A stretch of DNA of 6,329 bases from NCBI GenBank assembly GCA_021781255.1, contig JAJXXG010000323.1, positions 1 through 6,329 of the forward strand, given 5' to 3'. This DNA comes from Acidobacteriota bacterium. GTDB lineage: Bacteria; Acidobacteriota; Terriglobia; Terriglobales; Acidobacteriaceae. A program made the translations under genes and the position numbers. Numbering within the stretch: the first letter of the stretch is position 1; each line of letters opens with the position of its first letter. Below are positions 1 to 6,329 of this stretch, piece by piece. Below the pieces are notes generated by a model. That model searched no databases, was not told the DNA's origin, and was given only the letters and a program-made list of their open reading frames with translations.

Positions 1-1643
1 AGGCGATTACGGTGAATCTGCCTTCGGAATATCTTCAGGAAGCTGGAACGCTGCCTATCAGCGTGACGAACCCAGCCCCGGGAGGCGGCACCTCGAATGT
101 AATCGACCTAGTTGTGCGCGGACGGGCAACCACATCCTGGAGCACCGTGGCCAACAACAAGACCGGAATTCCTGAGACGACAAAACTCTTCAACAGCTAC
201 AACCAGCCATCTGTCAACACGGCCGGCATGGTTGTCTTTAAGGGCCAGAGCAAGGGCGAGTCCGGGCCGACGGTGGGAATCTACACCCGCGACATGTCTG
301 GGCCGCAGTCTCCTGTGAAGGTAACGGACAACAGCACGCCGGTGCCTGATCCGAACAACACTTCTTACAATGGCAAACTCGCCACCTTCATCCAGTTCCC
401 GTCGTTCCCGCGCATCGATCAGAACACAAGCACGCTCGCATTCCGCGGTCAGTCTCAGCCGGTCTATACCTATACTCTTTCGGATGGGACGGATACGAAG
501 ATTGGCAGCACGGGCATCTTCACCAATCCGACTGGTGTACTTGCCACCGGAGCGAGTCTGCTTGGAGTAGCGCCCGGGTTCGAGTATTTCCAGGTCCCCG
601 GTGTCTCTCCCGGAACTCGCTTCGATCAGTTCCCCGGCTCACCAGCGGTCACGGATAACTCGAAGATCGTCTTCAAGGGCAACTACACTGTCGGCACTGT
701 TGGTAAAACTGGCGTCTTCTATCGCGACATGTCGCTTGACGATGGCAAGGCGCCCATCGAATTGATCGCCGACTCGAGTACCCTCATTCCGGGCCAGCCG
801 GAAGGCGGAGTGACCTTCGGCTCCACGGCGCCCCCCAGCGCGGCCAACGGCACGGCCGTCTTTGTGGGCCTCGACAACGAAGCAAACCCCTCGATGGGCG
901 GTATCTATGAGGCACAACTTACGCACCTGCCAGCTCTCGATACGCTCGTGAGCCTCGGTACGCATGTGCCGGGAGAGCCAGACAATGCCACCTTCAACCG
1001 GCTGGGTGAGGGCCTTTCCTTTGATGGCCGATACGTGGCCTTCTGGGGAGCATGGGGAACAGGCATGAAATCGCGGCTTCTCCTGTGCCCCACGGATGGA
1101 AACGCAAGCGTAATCGCCGCCTGCAATGCGATGCACCCGAATGGGTATCAGGCACAGGTGCCTGTCCATCAGGGCGTCTTTGTCTATGACCGGGATACGA
1201 AGGCGCTGTATCCGATTGCCAAGACTCCGGGAGAGTTTGACGACTTTGTGTACTGGGTCTTCTCCGGACGTCCGCCTAGCACGGGCGACTCCGATGGCGG
1301 CGATGTGGCAGAACCGCCCCGTTGGCGCTCGTCTGCATTCATCGCTGTTGCAGGACAGGGAACGGGACTTTTTGGCATTACCTTCAAAGCCCAGATCAAC
1401 CCTATTGATGGAGTGTATGTCGCTCAGGGACCTGGCCCCGCGCCGATCCTGACCGTGCTCGACACCGCAACGCCAGGCCAGAGCGTTGATCCCGAGTCGC
1501 CCGATGGCTCCTCTGTCGCGACCGTGGGCATGGAGCGCGACGGACTGCGCGGCAGCTGGCTGGTTGTTACATCCAGCATGCTCAACGCCGACACCACGGA
1601 GAGCAATGCCGGAATTTACATCACTCCGCTCACGCTGCAATGA
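1..1643 (+). CDS. C-terminal part of a secreted IPT/TIG and NxxGxxAF tandem-repeat protein (5' end outside window)
   Basis: The frame is open from the left edge (first full codon at base 3) to a TGA at 1641-1643, giving 546 visible residues. Numbering below starts at the GTG at base 12. Residues 1-35 look like the last strands of an IPT/TIG immunoglobulin-like domain (ISVTNPAPGGGTSN). The rest is a string of beta-rich repeats, each with an NxxGxxxFxG-like strand and then a G-[IV]-[YF] strand. The first strands fall near 69-78, 137-146, 214-223, 277-288, 336-348, 440-460 and 508-520, and linkers such as STLIPGQPE and THVPGEPD recur. This resembles the choice-of-anchor tandem NxxGxxAF repeat family. 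Seven units at roughly 60-110 residue spacing could form a beta-propeller, which is inference. No membrane segment, catalytic motif or C-terminal anchor is visible, and the signal peptide, if any, lies upstream. An extracytoplasmic location is inferred from the IPT/TIG fold. Substrate or partner is unknown. Confidence 0.85.
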   Translation, partial: AITVNLPSEYLQEAGTLPISVTNPAPGGGTSNVIDLVVRGRATTSWSTVANNKTGIPETTKLFNSYNQPSVNTAGMVVFKGQSKGESGPTVGIYTRDMSGPQSPVKVTDNSTPVPDPNNTSYNGKLATFIQFPSFPRIDQNTSTLAFRGQSQPVYTYTLSDGTDTKIGSTGIFTNPTGVLATGASLLGVAPGFEYFQVPGVSPGTRFDQFPGSPAVTDNSKIVFKGNYTVGTVGKTGVFYRDMSLDDGKAPIELIADSSTLIPGQPEGGVTFGSTAPPSAANGTAVFVGLDNEANPSMGGIYEAQLTHLPALDTLVSLGTHVPGEPDNATFNRLGEGLSFDGRYVAFWGAWGTGMKSRLLLCPTDGNASVIAACNAMHPNGYQAQVPVHQGVFVYDRDTKALYPIAKTPGEFDDFVYWVFSGRPPSTGDSDGGDVAEPPRWRSSAFIAVAGQGTGLFGITFKAQINPIDGVYVAQGPGPAPILTVLDTATPGQSVDPESPDGSSVATVGMERDGLRGSWLVVTSSMLNADTTESNAGIYITPLTLQ

Positions 1644-1645
1644 CG

Positions 1646-1665
1646 CAGGGGGAGAAATCCCCCTG
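1646..1665 (+). terminator. Hairpin with GAAA loop directly after the repeat-protein stop codon
   Basis: A perfect 8-bp stem (CAGGGGGA at 1646-1653 with TCCCCCTG at 1658-1665) closes a GAAA loop of the very stable GNRA type, two bases past the TGA. The position and GC-rich stem fit a transcription end or 3' stabilising structure. The following bases (AGTTGTATCG) have no real U run, so it is not a textbook intrinsic terminator. Confidence 0.5.
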
Positions 1666-2000
1666 AGTTGTATCGAGAGATTCACCGCCAATTGCTTTAG
1701 CCTTCAGTGGCCTGCACCGCCGTTTGGACCAGCGCATCTAGCACCGGCTGGTTCAGATTCTTCCGGGCAGGACGCCGAAGAAAAAGAACGAATCCGCGCG
1801 GCGAGTGCTGATGTATAGGTCAGCGTCGCTGCGTGGACCTCTTTGAACCAGACCAGCTATCGGGCGAGGCCTCATCGTTTTGGAGTCTGCGACTGTATCT
1901 GTTCCTCCCACCCAGACAAATGCTGGTCTCCGGTGATCAGCCGCGCACCGCATGTGAAAGTAAAGTAAGTTCAGAACCAGTTCCAGAACACAAACGGTCG

Positions 2001-2033
2001 AGATAGGTATCTGCTCGATTCAGGTACCTATCT
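2001..2033. repeat. 13-bp inverted repeat, 7-base loop
   Basis: AGATAGGTATCTG (2001-2013) pairs with CAGGTACCTATCT (2021-2033) with a single T-G wobble, around the loop CTCGATT. It is stable on either strand and lies in the convergent gap. It could help end transcription from either side or be a remnant of a small mobile repeat. No T run follows on the plus strand. On the minus strand the downstream bases are only mildly T-rich (CGACCGTTTGTGTTCTGG). Confidence 0.6.
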
Positions 2034-2167
2034 GCTGCAAATCGACAATGCGATTATCGACACGGGCTGACCCCGAAGTTGCTTCTCCTGGCGGGTTCAG
2101 TGCATTTCGACCGTAGATTCAAAAACACGCGAAACTGCACCGAATGTACGATCAAGCGTGGCTTGGA

Positions 2168-2209
2168 GTCTTCTGATTGGACGAATTGGCGACTGTCCAA
2201 TCAGAAGAC
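2168..2209. repeat. Perfect 15-bp inverted repeat downstream of ilvB
   Basis: GTCTTCTGATTGGAC (2168-2182) is exactly complementary to GTCCAATCAGAAGAC (2195-2209), separated by 12 bases. On the minus strand it begins 58 bases past the ilvB stop, so a role in ending or protecting the ilvB transcript is the simplest reading. No T run follows the stem on either strand, so a standard rho-independent terminator is not supported. A protein-binding site or a short repetitive element are the alternatives. A smaller 5-bp hairpin (CAAGC-GTG-GCTTG, 2153-2165) sits right beside it. Confidence 0.65.
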
Positions 2210-2267
2210 ATGGTACTTGTGAGCGGCCAGTCCCAGTCTTGCGCCTGCGCAAAGGGCCTCGAACGCA

Positions 2268-4016
2268 TCAAGACCTTTCCTCGTTCTTCAATGCTGGCCG
2301 CCGAATCATTTCGTCCAACGAGTTGCCTGCGGGAATCATGGGGTAAACGGCATCTTCGCGTTCGACCATGAAATTCAGTAAGAAAGATCCTGGGTGGGTA
2401 CGTGCTTCATCCACTGCTGCGCGCACATCAGCGCGGGAGCGCACCGTGCAGCCTGCGATTCCACTTGCGTCAGCCAGTTTCACAAAGTCGGGGCTCACCA
2501 ACTGCGTGGACTGGTAATTGCGCTCGTAGAAGAACTCCTGCCACTGGCGTACCATCCCCAGGTAGCCATTATTGATAATGGCGATATTGACCTTGATCCC
2601 TTCCTGCGCCAGGGTGGCCAGTTCTGCCGAGGTCATCTGGAAGCCACCATCCCCCGCGATTGCCCACACTTCCTTTTCCGGATGAGCGATCTTGGCACCA
2701 ATCGCGGCTGGCAGCGCGAATCCCATGGTCCCAAGACCGCCGGAAGTCAGCAGGCTGCGAGGATGCTCGTGCTTGAAGTACTGCGCCTCCCACATCTGAT
2801 GCTGGCCAACGTCCGTCACAACAATGCATTCACCGTTCGTGATCCGCCACAGATCATGCATAACATGCGCGGCGTAAAGGTGCCCGTTATCGGCCATGCT
2901 CTGGATGTCCCGCACGGCGCTTTCTCCTCTTGCTGCGTCGATGGTTTCCAGCCAGCCCCTATCCTCGCGCTCGGCAACCAGGGGCAGAAGCCGCTCAAGG
3001 ACCTCTCGTAGATCACCGGTAAGTGCAACGTCAACCGTCACGTTCTTGTTGATCTCTGCGGGGTCGATATCGATGTGGATCTTCCCTGCATTGCGCGCGT
3101 AGTTTGTTGACGATCCAATCACGCGGTCGCTGAAGCGCATGCCACATGCAATGAGGAGATCGGCCTGCTGGATGGCACGATTGACCCACGACTCCCCGTG
3201 CATCCCCATCATTCCCAGGTTCAGCGCATGAGAAGCAGGAAACGCGCTCAGTGCCAGCAGGGTAAGAGCTACCGGAATCTCGGCACGTTCAGCCAGCGTG
3301 CGTACTTGTTCCATCGCTCCGGAAGCGATGATCCCGTGCCCCGCCAAAATGAGGGGGCGCTTCGCCAAGCCAATGAGCTCGGCTGCTTTTTCAAGATTCT
3401 CTTCTTTCAGGTCGATCATGGGGTGCTTGCGGGCGGGCGCAGGCTCACACGACGCGGAGTGGAAGGGCGCACTCGCCTGCTGCGCATCACGAGTAATATC
3501 CACGAGCACAGGGCCAGGACGGCCGGAGCGCGCAATCTGGAGAGCGCGGCGAAGAGTCGGCGCGATGTCTTCAGCGCGGTCAACCAGGAAGTTGTGCTTT
3601 GTGACAGGCAGCGTGATTCCTGTGATATCAACTTCCTGGAAGGCATCATTTCCAAGAACTCGGCTTGATACTTGCCCGGTGATGCACAGAATTGGGACCG
3701 AGTCGTGCATGGCGGTCGCGATTCCAGTCACTAGGTTAGCTGCGCCCGGCCCGCTTGTGGCAATCGCTACGCCCACTTTGCCACTGGCACGAGCGTAGCC
3801 ATCTGCCATATGCGCGGCGCACTGTTCGTGGCGAACGAGAATATGCCGGATGGGGAACCTGCGGAGAGCGTCGTACGCTGGCAAAATCGCCCCGCCAGGA
3901 TATCCGAAGACATCGGTGACGCCTTCACCTGCCAATGTGGCCCAGATAATCTCTGCACCGGTGAGATGGGCATGTGCCTGTTGAAAACAACTATCCTGAC
4001 GTGGAAAATTGTGCAT
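2268..4016 (-). CDS. ilvB: Acetolactate synthase, catalytic (large) subunit
   Basis: The enzyme condenses two pyruvates to acetolactate, or pyruvate with 2-oxobutyrate, in the cytoplasm: the first shared step of valine, leucine and isoleucine synthesis. The protein has the three domains of thiamine-diphosphate enzymes and the normal family length (582 residues from the ATG at 4016). Numbered from that ATG: the N-terminal domain has FGYPGGAILP (37-46) and the catalytic glutamate in HEQ (Glu64); the middle domain has the FAD-binding stretch GMRFSDR (292-298), which marks the anabolic FAD type and not the catabolic AlsS type; the C-terminal domain has the cofactor motif GDGG at 455 running to NN at 482-483, then MVRQWQ with the family's tryptophan (492). 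I chose ATG 4016 because GAGG lies four bases upstream. The frame extends to a TTG at 4076, but that has no ribosome site and those 20 residues are not family-like. No ilvN/ilvH follows within the window. Confidence 0.96.
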   Translation of the reverse strand: MHNFPRQDSCFQQAHAHLTGAEIIWATLAGEGVTDVFGYPGGAILPAYDALRRFPIRHILVRHEQCAAHMADGYARASGKVGVAIATSGPGAANLVTGIATAMHDSVPILCITGQVSSRVLGNDAFQEVDITGITLPVTKHNFLVDRAEDIAPTLRRALQIARSGRPGPVLVDITRDAQQASAPFHSASCEPAPARKHPMIDLKEENLEKAAELIGLAKRPLILAGHGIIASGAMEQVRTLAERAEIPVALTLLALSAFPASHALNLGMMGMHGESWVNRAIQQADLLIACGMRFSDRVIGSSTNYARNAGKIHIDIDPAEINKNVTVDVALTGDLREVLERLLPLVAEREDRGWLETIDAARGESAVRDIQSMADNGHLYAAHVMHDLWRITNGECIVVTDVGQHQMWEAQYFKHEHPRSLLTSGGLGTMGFALPAAIGAKIAHPEKEVWAIAGDGGFQMTSAELATLAQEGIKVNIAIINNGYLGMVRQWQEFFYERNYQSTQLVSPDFVKLADASGIAGCTVRSRADVRAAVDEARTHPGSFLLNFMVEREDAVYPMIPAGNSLDEMIRRPALKNEERS

Positions 4017-4466
4017 GGATCCTCGCTCATTTAAAGGACCAGCATTCAATCTCGACACAGGAGTCGGCTGTGACAAAAGTCATTTCACCAGCAGGGAATA
4101 TGACTTTATCTGTGAGTGAAAGCTCTGGTCACGGTCAGCGGCCTTTCGAGTCTTGACCCTGCCGAGTCTTCTTCAGTGCAGATGCTGTTCGTGTTCTCTG
4201 CCAACGCGATTGACTCTCGTTGGACCGGACTCCAGAGCAGCAGGCACGGTTGTCAAACGAACGTGACCGCCATGCACAGGATGAAGTTTCCAATCGAACT
4301 CATCGTTCAGCGTTAGAGGCGTCAGCGCATCTTTCGATGTCGACCTCCACCATTCGATGGAGATGCAGCTCGATCTGTTGAACGAGCCCTCTCCAAGCGT
4401 GTGACTTTGGTCGCTTCCCGCCGTTATATGCAGCCTCTAAGGTGACTCAGTCTCTTCGAGGTTCAC
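4017..4466. promoter_or_regulatory. Divergent intergenic region between ilvB and the cytochrome gene
   Basis: About 450 bases separate the two divergent start codons, so both promoters should lie here. No gene in this stretch convinces me; the short frames have no ribosome site or family features. Weak matches only: for the cytochrome gene, GTGACT (4401-4406), an 18-base spacer and TATATG (4425-4430), each 4 of 6 to sigma-70 consensus. For ilvB on the minus strand, GTGACC (4132-4127), a 16-base spacer and GATAAA (4110-4105), also 4 of 6 each. I see no T-box or other recognisable riboswitch before ilvB. Confidence 0.4.
4458..4461 (+). promoter_or_regulatory. Ribosome binding site of the cytochrome gene
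   Basis: GAGG stands five bases before the ATG at 4467. An in-frame TGA at 4443-4445 and no other start between them make this ATG the first possible start of the long open frame. Confidence 0.6.
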
Positions 4467-6329
4467 ATGCAATTGAGCGATGCAACAACGGCACATGAGC
4501 GCTGCGGATGGTCCTCTGCACTGTCGCGTATCATTGGCGCAGCCCTCTGTTTTGAGCTGATTTCAGGTCTGGCTCTGACCTTTGGACCGTTCCATCCGGT
4601 AGTCCAGTGGGGCCTTGTCTTCCACACCGTTCTTGGCATCCTTACGGTAGCTCCCATCTGCTGGTATTTCGTACGTCACTGGCGCGCTTATCGTTCTCAG
4701 TCCATGTCAGATGTACTTCTGTTGGGCTACGTCGGCGCAGGCATCCTCGCCGTCTGCATCGTCTCAGGCCTCGTACTTACTGGCCAGGCACTGTTTGCCG
4801 TCCGCACCTGGCAGTGGCTTCGCTACGTGCACCTTATCTCTACCCTCCTCGGCGTCGCCGCTACGCTTCCGCACCTTGTGCTTGCGTTCCTGCGCCGCCA
4901 TCGCTCAGAAGATATCCGCCGGCCCGTATTCAAATGGTGCGCAAGCGCCATTGCATTTTGTGCCTTAGGATCCGCCGTCGTTTGGCTTGCCGCTTCGACG
5001 TATTCGGGGACGAAGTATCAAAATCGTTTCCCCACTGATTACAGCTACGCCTACGGAGCGAACCGGCCGTTTGCACCGAGCCTTGCGCGCACCTCCACGA
5101 ATGGTGCGTTTGATCCGCGCTCCCTCGCCGGATCTGAGACGTGCGGACAGAGCGGATGCCATACCGAGATCTACAACGAGTGGAAGACGAGCGCGCATCG
5201 CTATGCAGCGATGGATCCTATCTTCCAGGGCATCCAGAACGTAATGGCCAAGCAGAACGGACCTGAATCGACGCGCTACTGCGGCGGATGCCACGATCCG
5301 ATCTCTCTCTTCTCAGGAACCAAAAACATCTTTGTTGCCAATCTCACCAGTTCACTCGGCTACAACGAAGGCATCTCCTGCCTGGCATGTCATGCCATCG
5401 AGAAGACAGACATCCAAGGCAATGCGAACTATACCGTGTCGCAGCCAAAGGAGTATCTGTGGCAGTGGAGCGCCGATCACACCGTCGGCGCTTTGGTGCG
5501 TAACTTCCTCATCCGTTCCTGGCCCGCGCAACACAACCGCCTCAACAAGCGCATGTACAAGACGCCGGAGTATTGCGCAGCGTGCCACAAGCAGTTCATC
5601 GATCAGCAAATCAATCGCGTCGGCTGGGTCCAATTGCAGAATCAGTATGACAACTGGGCCGCAAGTCACTGGAACCACAAAGGCGATGCTCGCAACACCA
5701 TCGAGTGCCGCGAGTGTCACATGCCGCTCACCGCATCGCACGATCCCGCCGCAGGCGACTCAATGGATTACAACCGCTCGGCAGACGATCACAAGCATCG
5801 CAGCCACCGCTTCCTCGCCGCAAACAACTTCGTGCCGACGCTGCTTCATCTCGACGGTGCGGCACAGCATGTACAACTGACGAACGCCTGGCTTCAGGGC
5901 CGCATCGACATTCCTGAGATACGCGACAAATGGGCGACTGGGCCTGTGGTCAAGGTGCGTATCGAAGCTCCCGCTGCCGTCGATGCCGGAAAGCCATTCA
6001 ATCTGCGCGTCGTCATGACCTCGAACAAGGTGGGTCACGATTATCCAACGGGCCCGCTGGACATGATTCAAAGTTGGGTGGAACTGCACGTAACGGACGC
6101 GGCCGGCCATGTGGTCTTCGCATCCGGCGAGCGCGATGATCGTCACTTCCTCAAGCCCGGTACCTTCCTCTTCAAGGCGGAGCCCGTCGATCAGTACGGC
6201 AATCTGATCGATCGTCACAACCTGTGGGAGATGGTCGGGGTCCGCTACAGGCGCTCACTGTTTCCCGGATACTCAGACACCGTGGACTACAGCGTGCTCT
6301 GTCCCTCTGGCGCTCCGGGCAAGTCCAGC
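4467..6329 (+). CDS. Membrane-anchored multiheme cytochrome c with cytochrome-b-like N-terminal domain (3' end outside window)
   Basis: The frame stays open for 621 codons and leaves the right edge without a stop. The N-terminus has five hydrophobic helices at about 20-41, 47-70, 83-111, 120-142 and 155-177. Arg/Lys-rich loops after helices 2 (RHWRAYR) and 4 (RRHRSEDIRR) predict N-in topology with everything after helix 5 in the periplasm. His53 and His71 at the ends of helix 2, and His122 and His136 in helix 4, could bind b-type hemes. The periplasmic part has five c-heme motifs: CGQSGCH (226-232, a CX4CH), CGGCH (272), CLACH (305), CAACH (370) and CRECH (414), plus WKTSAH (239-244) as in cytochrome c554-like proteins. 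From about 490 it becomes beta-rich, with VGHDYPTGP (522-530), a motif seen near the C-terminus of some multiheme cytochromes. The likely role is moving electrons between the membrane quinone pool and a periplasmic partner. Direction and partner are unknown, and more hemes may follow beyond the window. Confidence 0.88.
   Translation, partial: MQLSDATTAHERCGWSSALSRIIGAALCFELISGLALTFGPFHPVVQWGLVFHTVLGILTVAPICWYFVRHWRAYRSQSMSDVLLLGYVGAGILAVCIVSGLVLTGQALFAVRTWQWLRYVHLISTLLGVAATLPHLVLAFLRRHRSEDIRRPVFKWCASAIAFCALGSAVVWLAASTYSGTKYQNRFPTDYSYAYGANRPFAPSLARTSTNGAFDPRSLAGSETCGQSGCHTEIYNEWKTSAHRYAAMDPIFQGIQNVMAKQNGPESTRYCGGCHDPISLFSGTKNIFVANLTSSLGYNEGISCLACHAIEKTDIQGNANYTVSQPKEYLWQWSADHTVGALVRNFLIRSWPAQHNRLNKRMYKTPEYCAACHKQFIDQQINRVGWVQLQNQYDNWAASHWNHKGDARNTIECRECHMPLTASHDPAAGDSMDYNRSADDHKHRSHRFLAANNFVPTLLHLDGAAQHVQLTNAWLQGRIDIPEIRDKWATGPVVKVRIEAPAAVDAGKPFNLRVVMTSNKVGHDYPTGPLDMIQSWVELHVTDAAGHVVFASGERDDRHFLKPGTFLFKAEPVDQYGNLIDRHNLWEMVGVRYRRSLFPGYSDTVDYSVLCPSGAPGKSS

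Larger units (their letters stand above)
1644..2267. other. Gene-free gap between convergent genes
   Basis: This stretch separates the 3' ends of the repeat-protein gene (+) and ilvB (-). All frames here are short, lack a recognisable start with a ribosome binding site, and match no family I know. The longest minus-strand frame (1953-1753, 66 codons) is low-complexity near its end and I do not call it a gene. The gap does contain three inverted repeats, listed separately, which is a high density for 624 bases. I see no tRNA, no insertion sequence ends and no CRISPR-type repeat. Confidence 0.6.

Noticed and set aside
12..14. GTG as the real start of the repeat-protein gene
   Set aside because: The frame is open to the left edge, the codons before it (Ala-Ile-Thr) continue the IPT/TIG strand, there is no ribosome site, and no signal peptide follows. 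The gene starts upstream of the window.
639..1691. 350-codon open frame on the minus strand
   Set aside because: It lies opposite the repeat-protein gene, has no recognisable family features, and shows the Arg/Ala/Ser-rich composition typical of an antisense shadow.
1753..1953. 66-codon minus-strand frame ending in a Phe run
   Set aside because: No ribosome site and no recognisable domain. It could be a decayed coding fragment but nothing supports that.
2394..3011. 205-codon plus-strand frame
   Set aside because: It lies wholly opposite the confidently identified ilvB coding sequence and has no family match of its own.
4014..4076. TTG at 4076 as the ilvB start (602 residues)
   Set aside because: It has no ribosome binding site, and the extra 20 residues are unlike the family. 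ATG 4016 has GAGG at good spacing.
4285..4404. Short plus-strand frame with ATG at 4357 (15 residues)
   Set aside because: No ribosome site, no conservation evidence, and the length is within chance expectation.
4313..4440. Inverted 8-mers TTAGAGGC (4313-4320) and GCCTCTAA (4433-4440) as ends of a small mobile element
   Set aside because: Only 8 bp with no flanking direct repeat; this can occur by chance over this distance.
4607..5038. 143-codon plus-strand frame and others inside the cytochrome gene
   Set aside because: They are Arg/Pro/Ser-rich out-of-frame shadows. The true frame has clear membrane helices and heme motifs.

Overview
The window holds three protein genes, two of them cut by the window edges, and two gene-free gaps of about 620 and 390-450 bases. 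Base composition is moderately GC-rich. A secreted IPT/TIG plus NxxGxxAF-repeat protein, a FAD-type acetolactate synthase and a large membrane-anchored multiheme cytochrome c together suggest a free-living Gram-negative soil or sediment bacterium. Acidobacteriota (Terriglobia) is my best guess, from general recollection of protein style and not from any search.

Layout. Bases 1-1643 (+) are the 3' end of a gene for a large extracytoplasmic protein: the tail of an IPT/TIG beta-sandwich, then about seven beta-rich repeats that may form a propeller. Its stop codon is followed at once by a perfect hairpin with a GAAA loop. The gap 1644-2267 lies between two convergent gene ends. It has no convincing gene but contains two strong inverted repeats, at 2001-2033 and 2168-2209. 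Bases 4016-2268 (-) encode the catalytic subunit of acetolactate synthase (ilvB), the first common step of branched-chain amino acid synthesis. No regulatory subunit gene (ilvN/ilvH) follows it here. The gap between 4016 and 4467 separates ilvB from a divergently transcribed gene and must carry both sets of promoter signals.

Bases 4467-6329 (+) are an open frame of 621 codons that runs off the right edge without a stop. It encodes five membrane helices, two of which carry paired histidines, followed by a periplasmic domain with five c-type heme attachment motifs (one CX4CH and four CXXCH) and a beta-rich C-terminal region. The arrangement looks like an electron-transfer protein that joins a cytochrome-b-like membrane anchor to a multiheme cytochrome c in one chain. 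It is the most interesting object in the window.

The three genes do not form an operon and I see no functional link between them: an exported structural or repeat protein, a housekeeping biosynthetic enzyme and a respiratory cytochrome lie side by side in alternating orientation.
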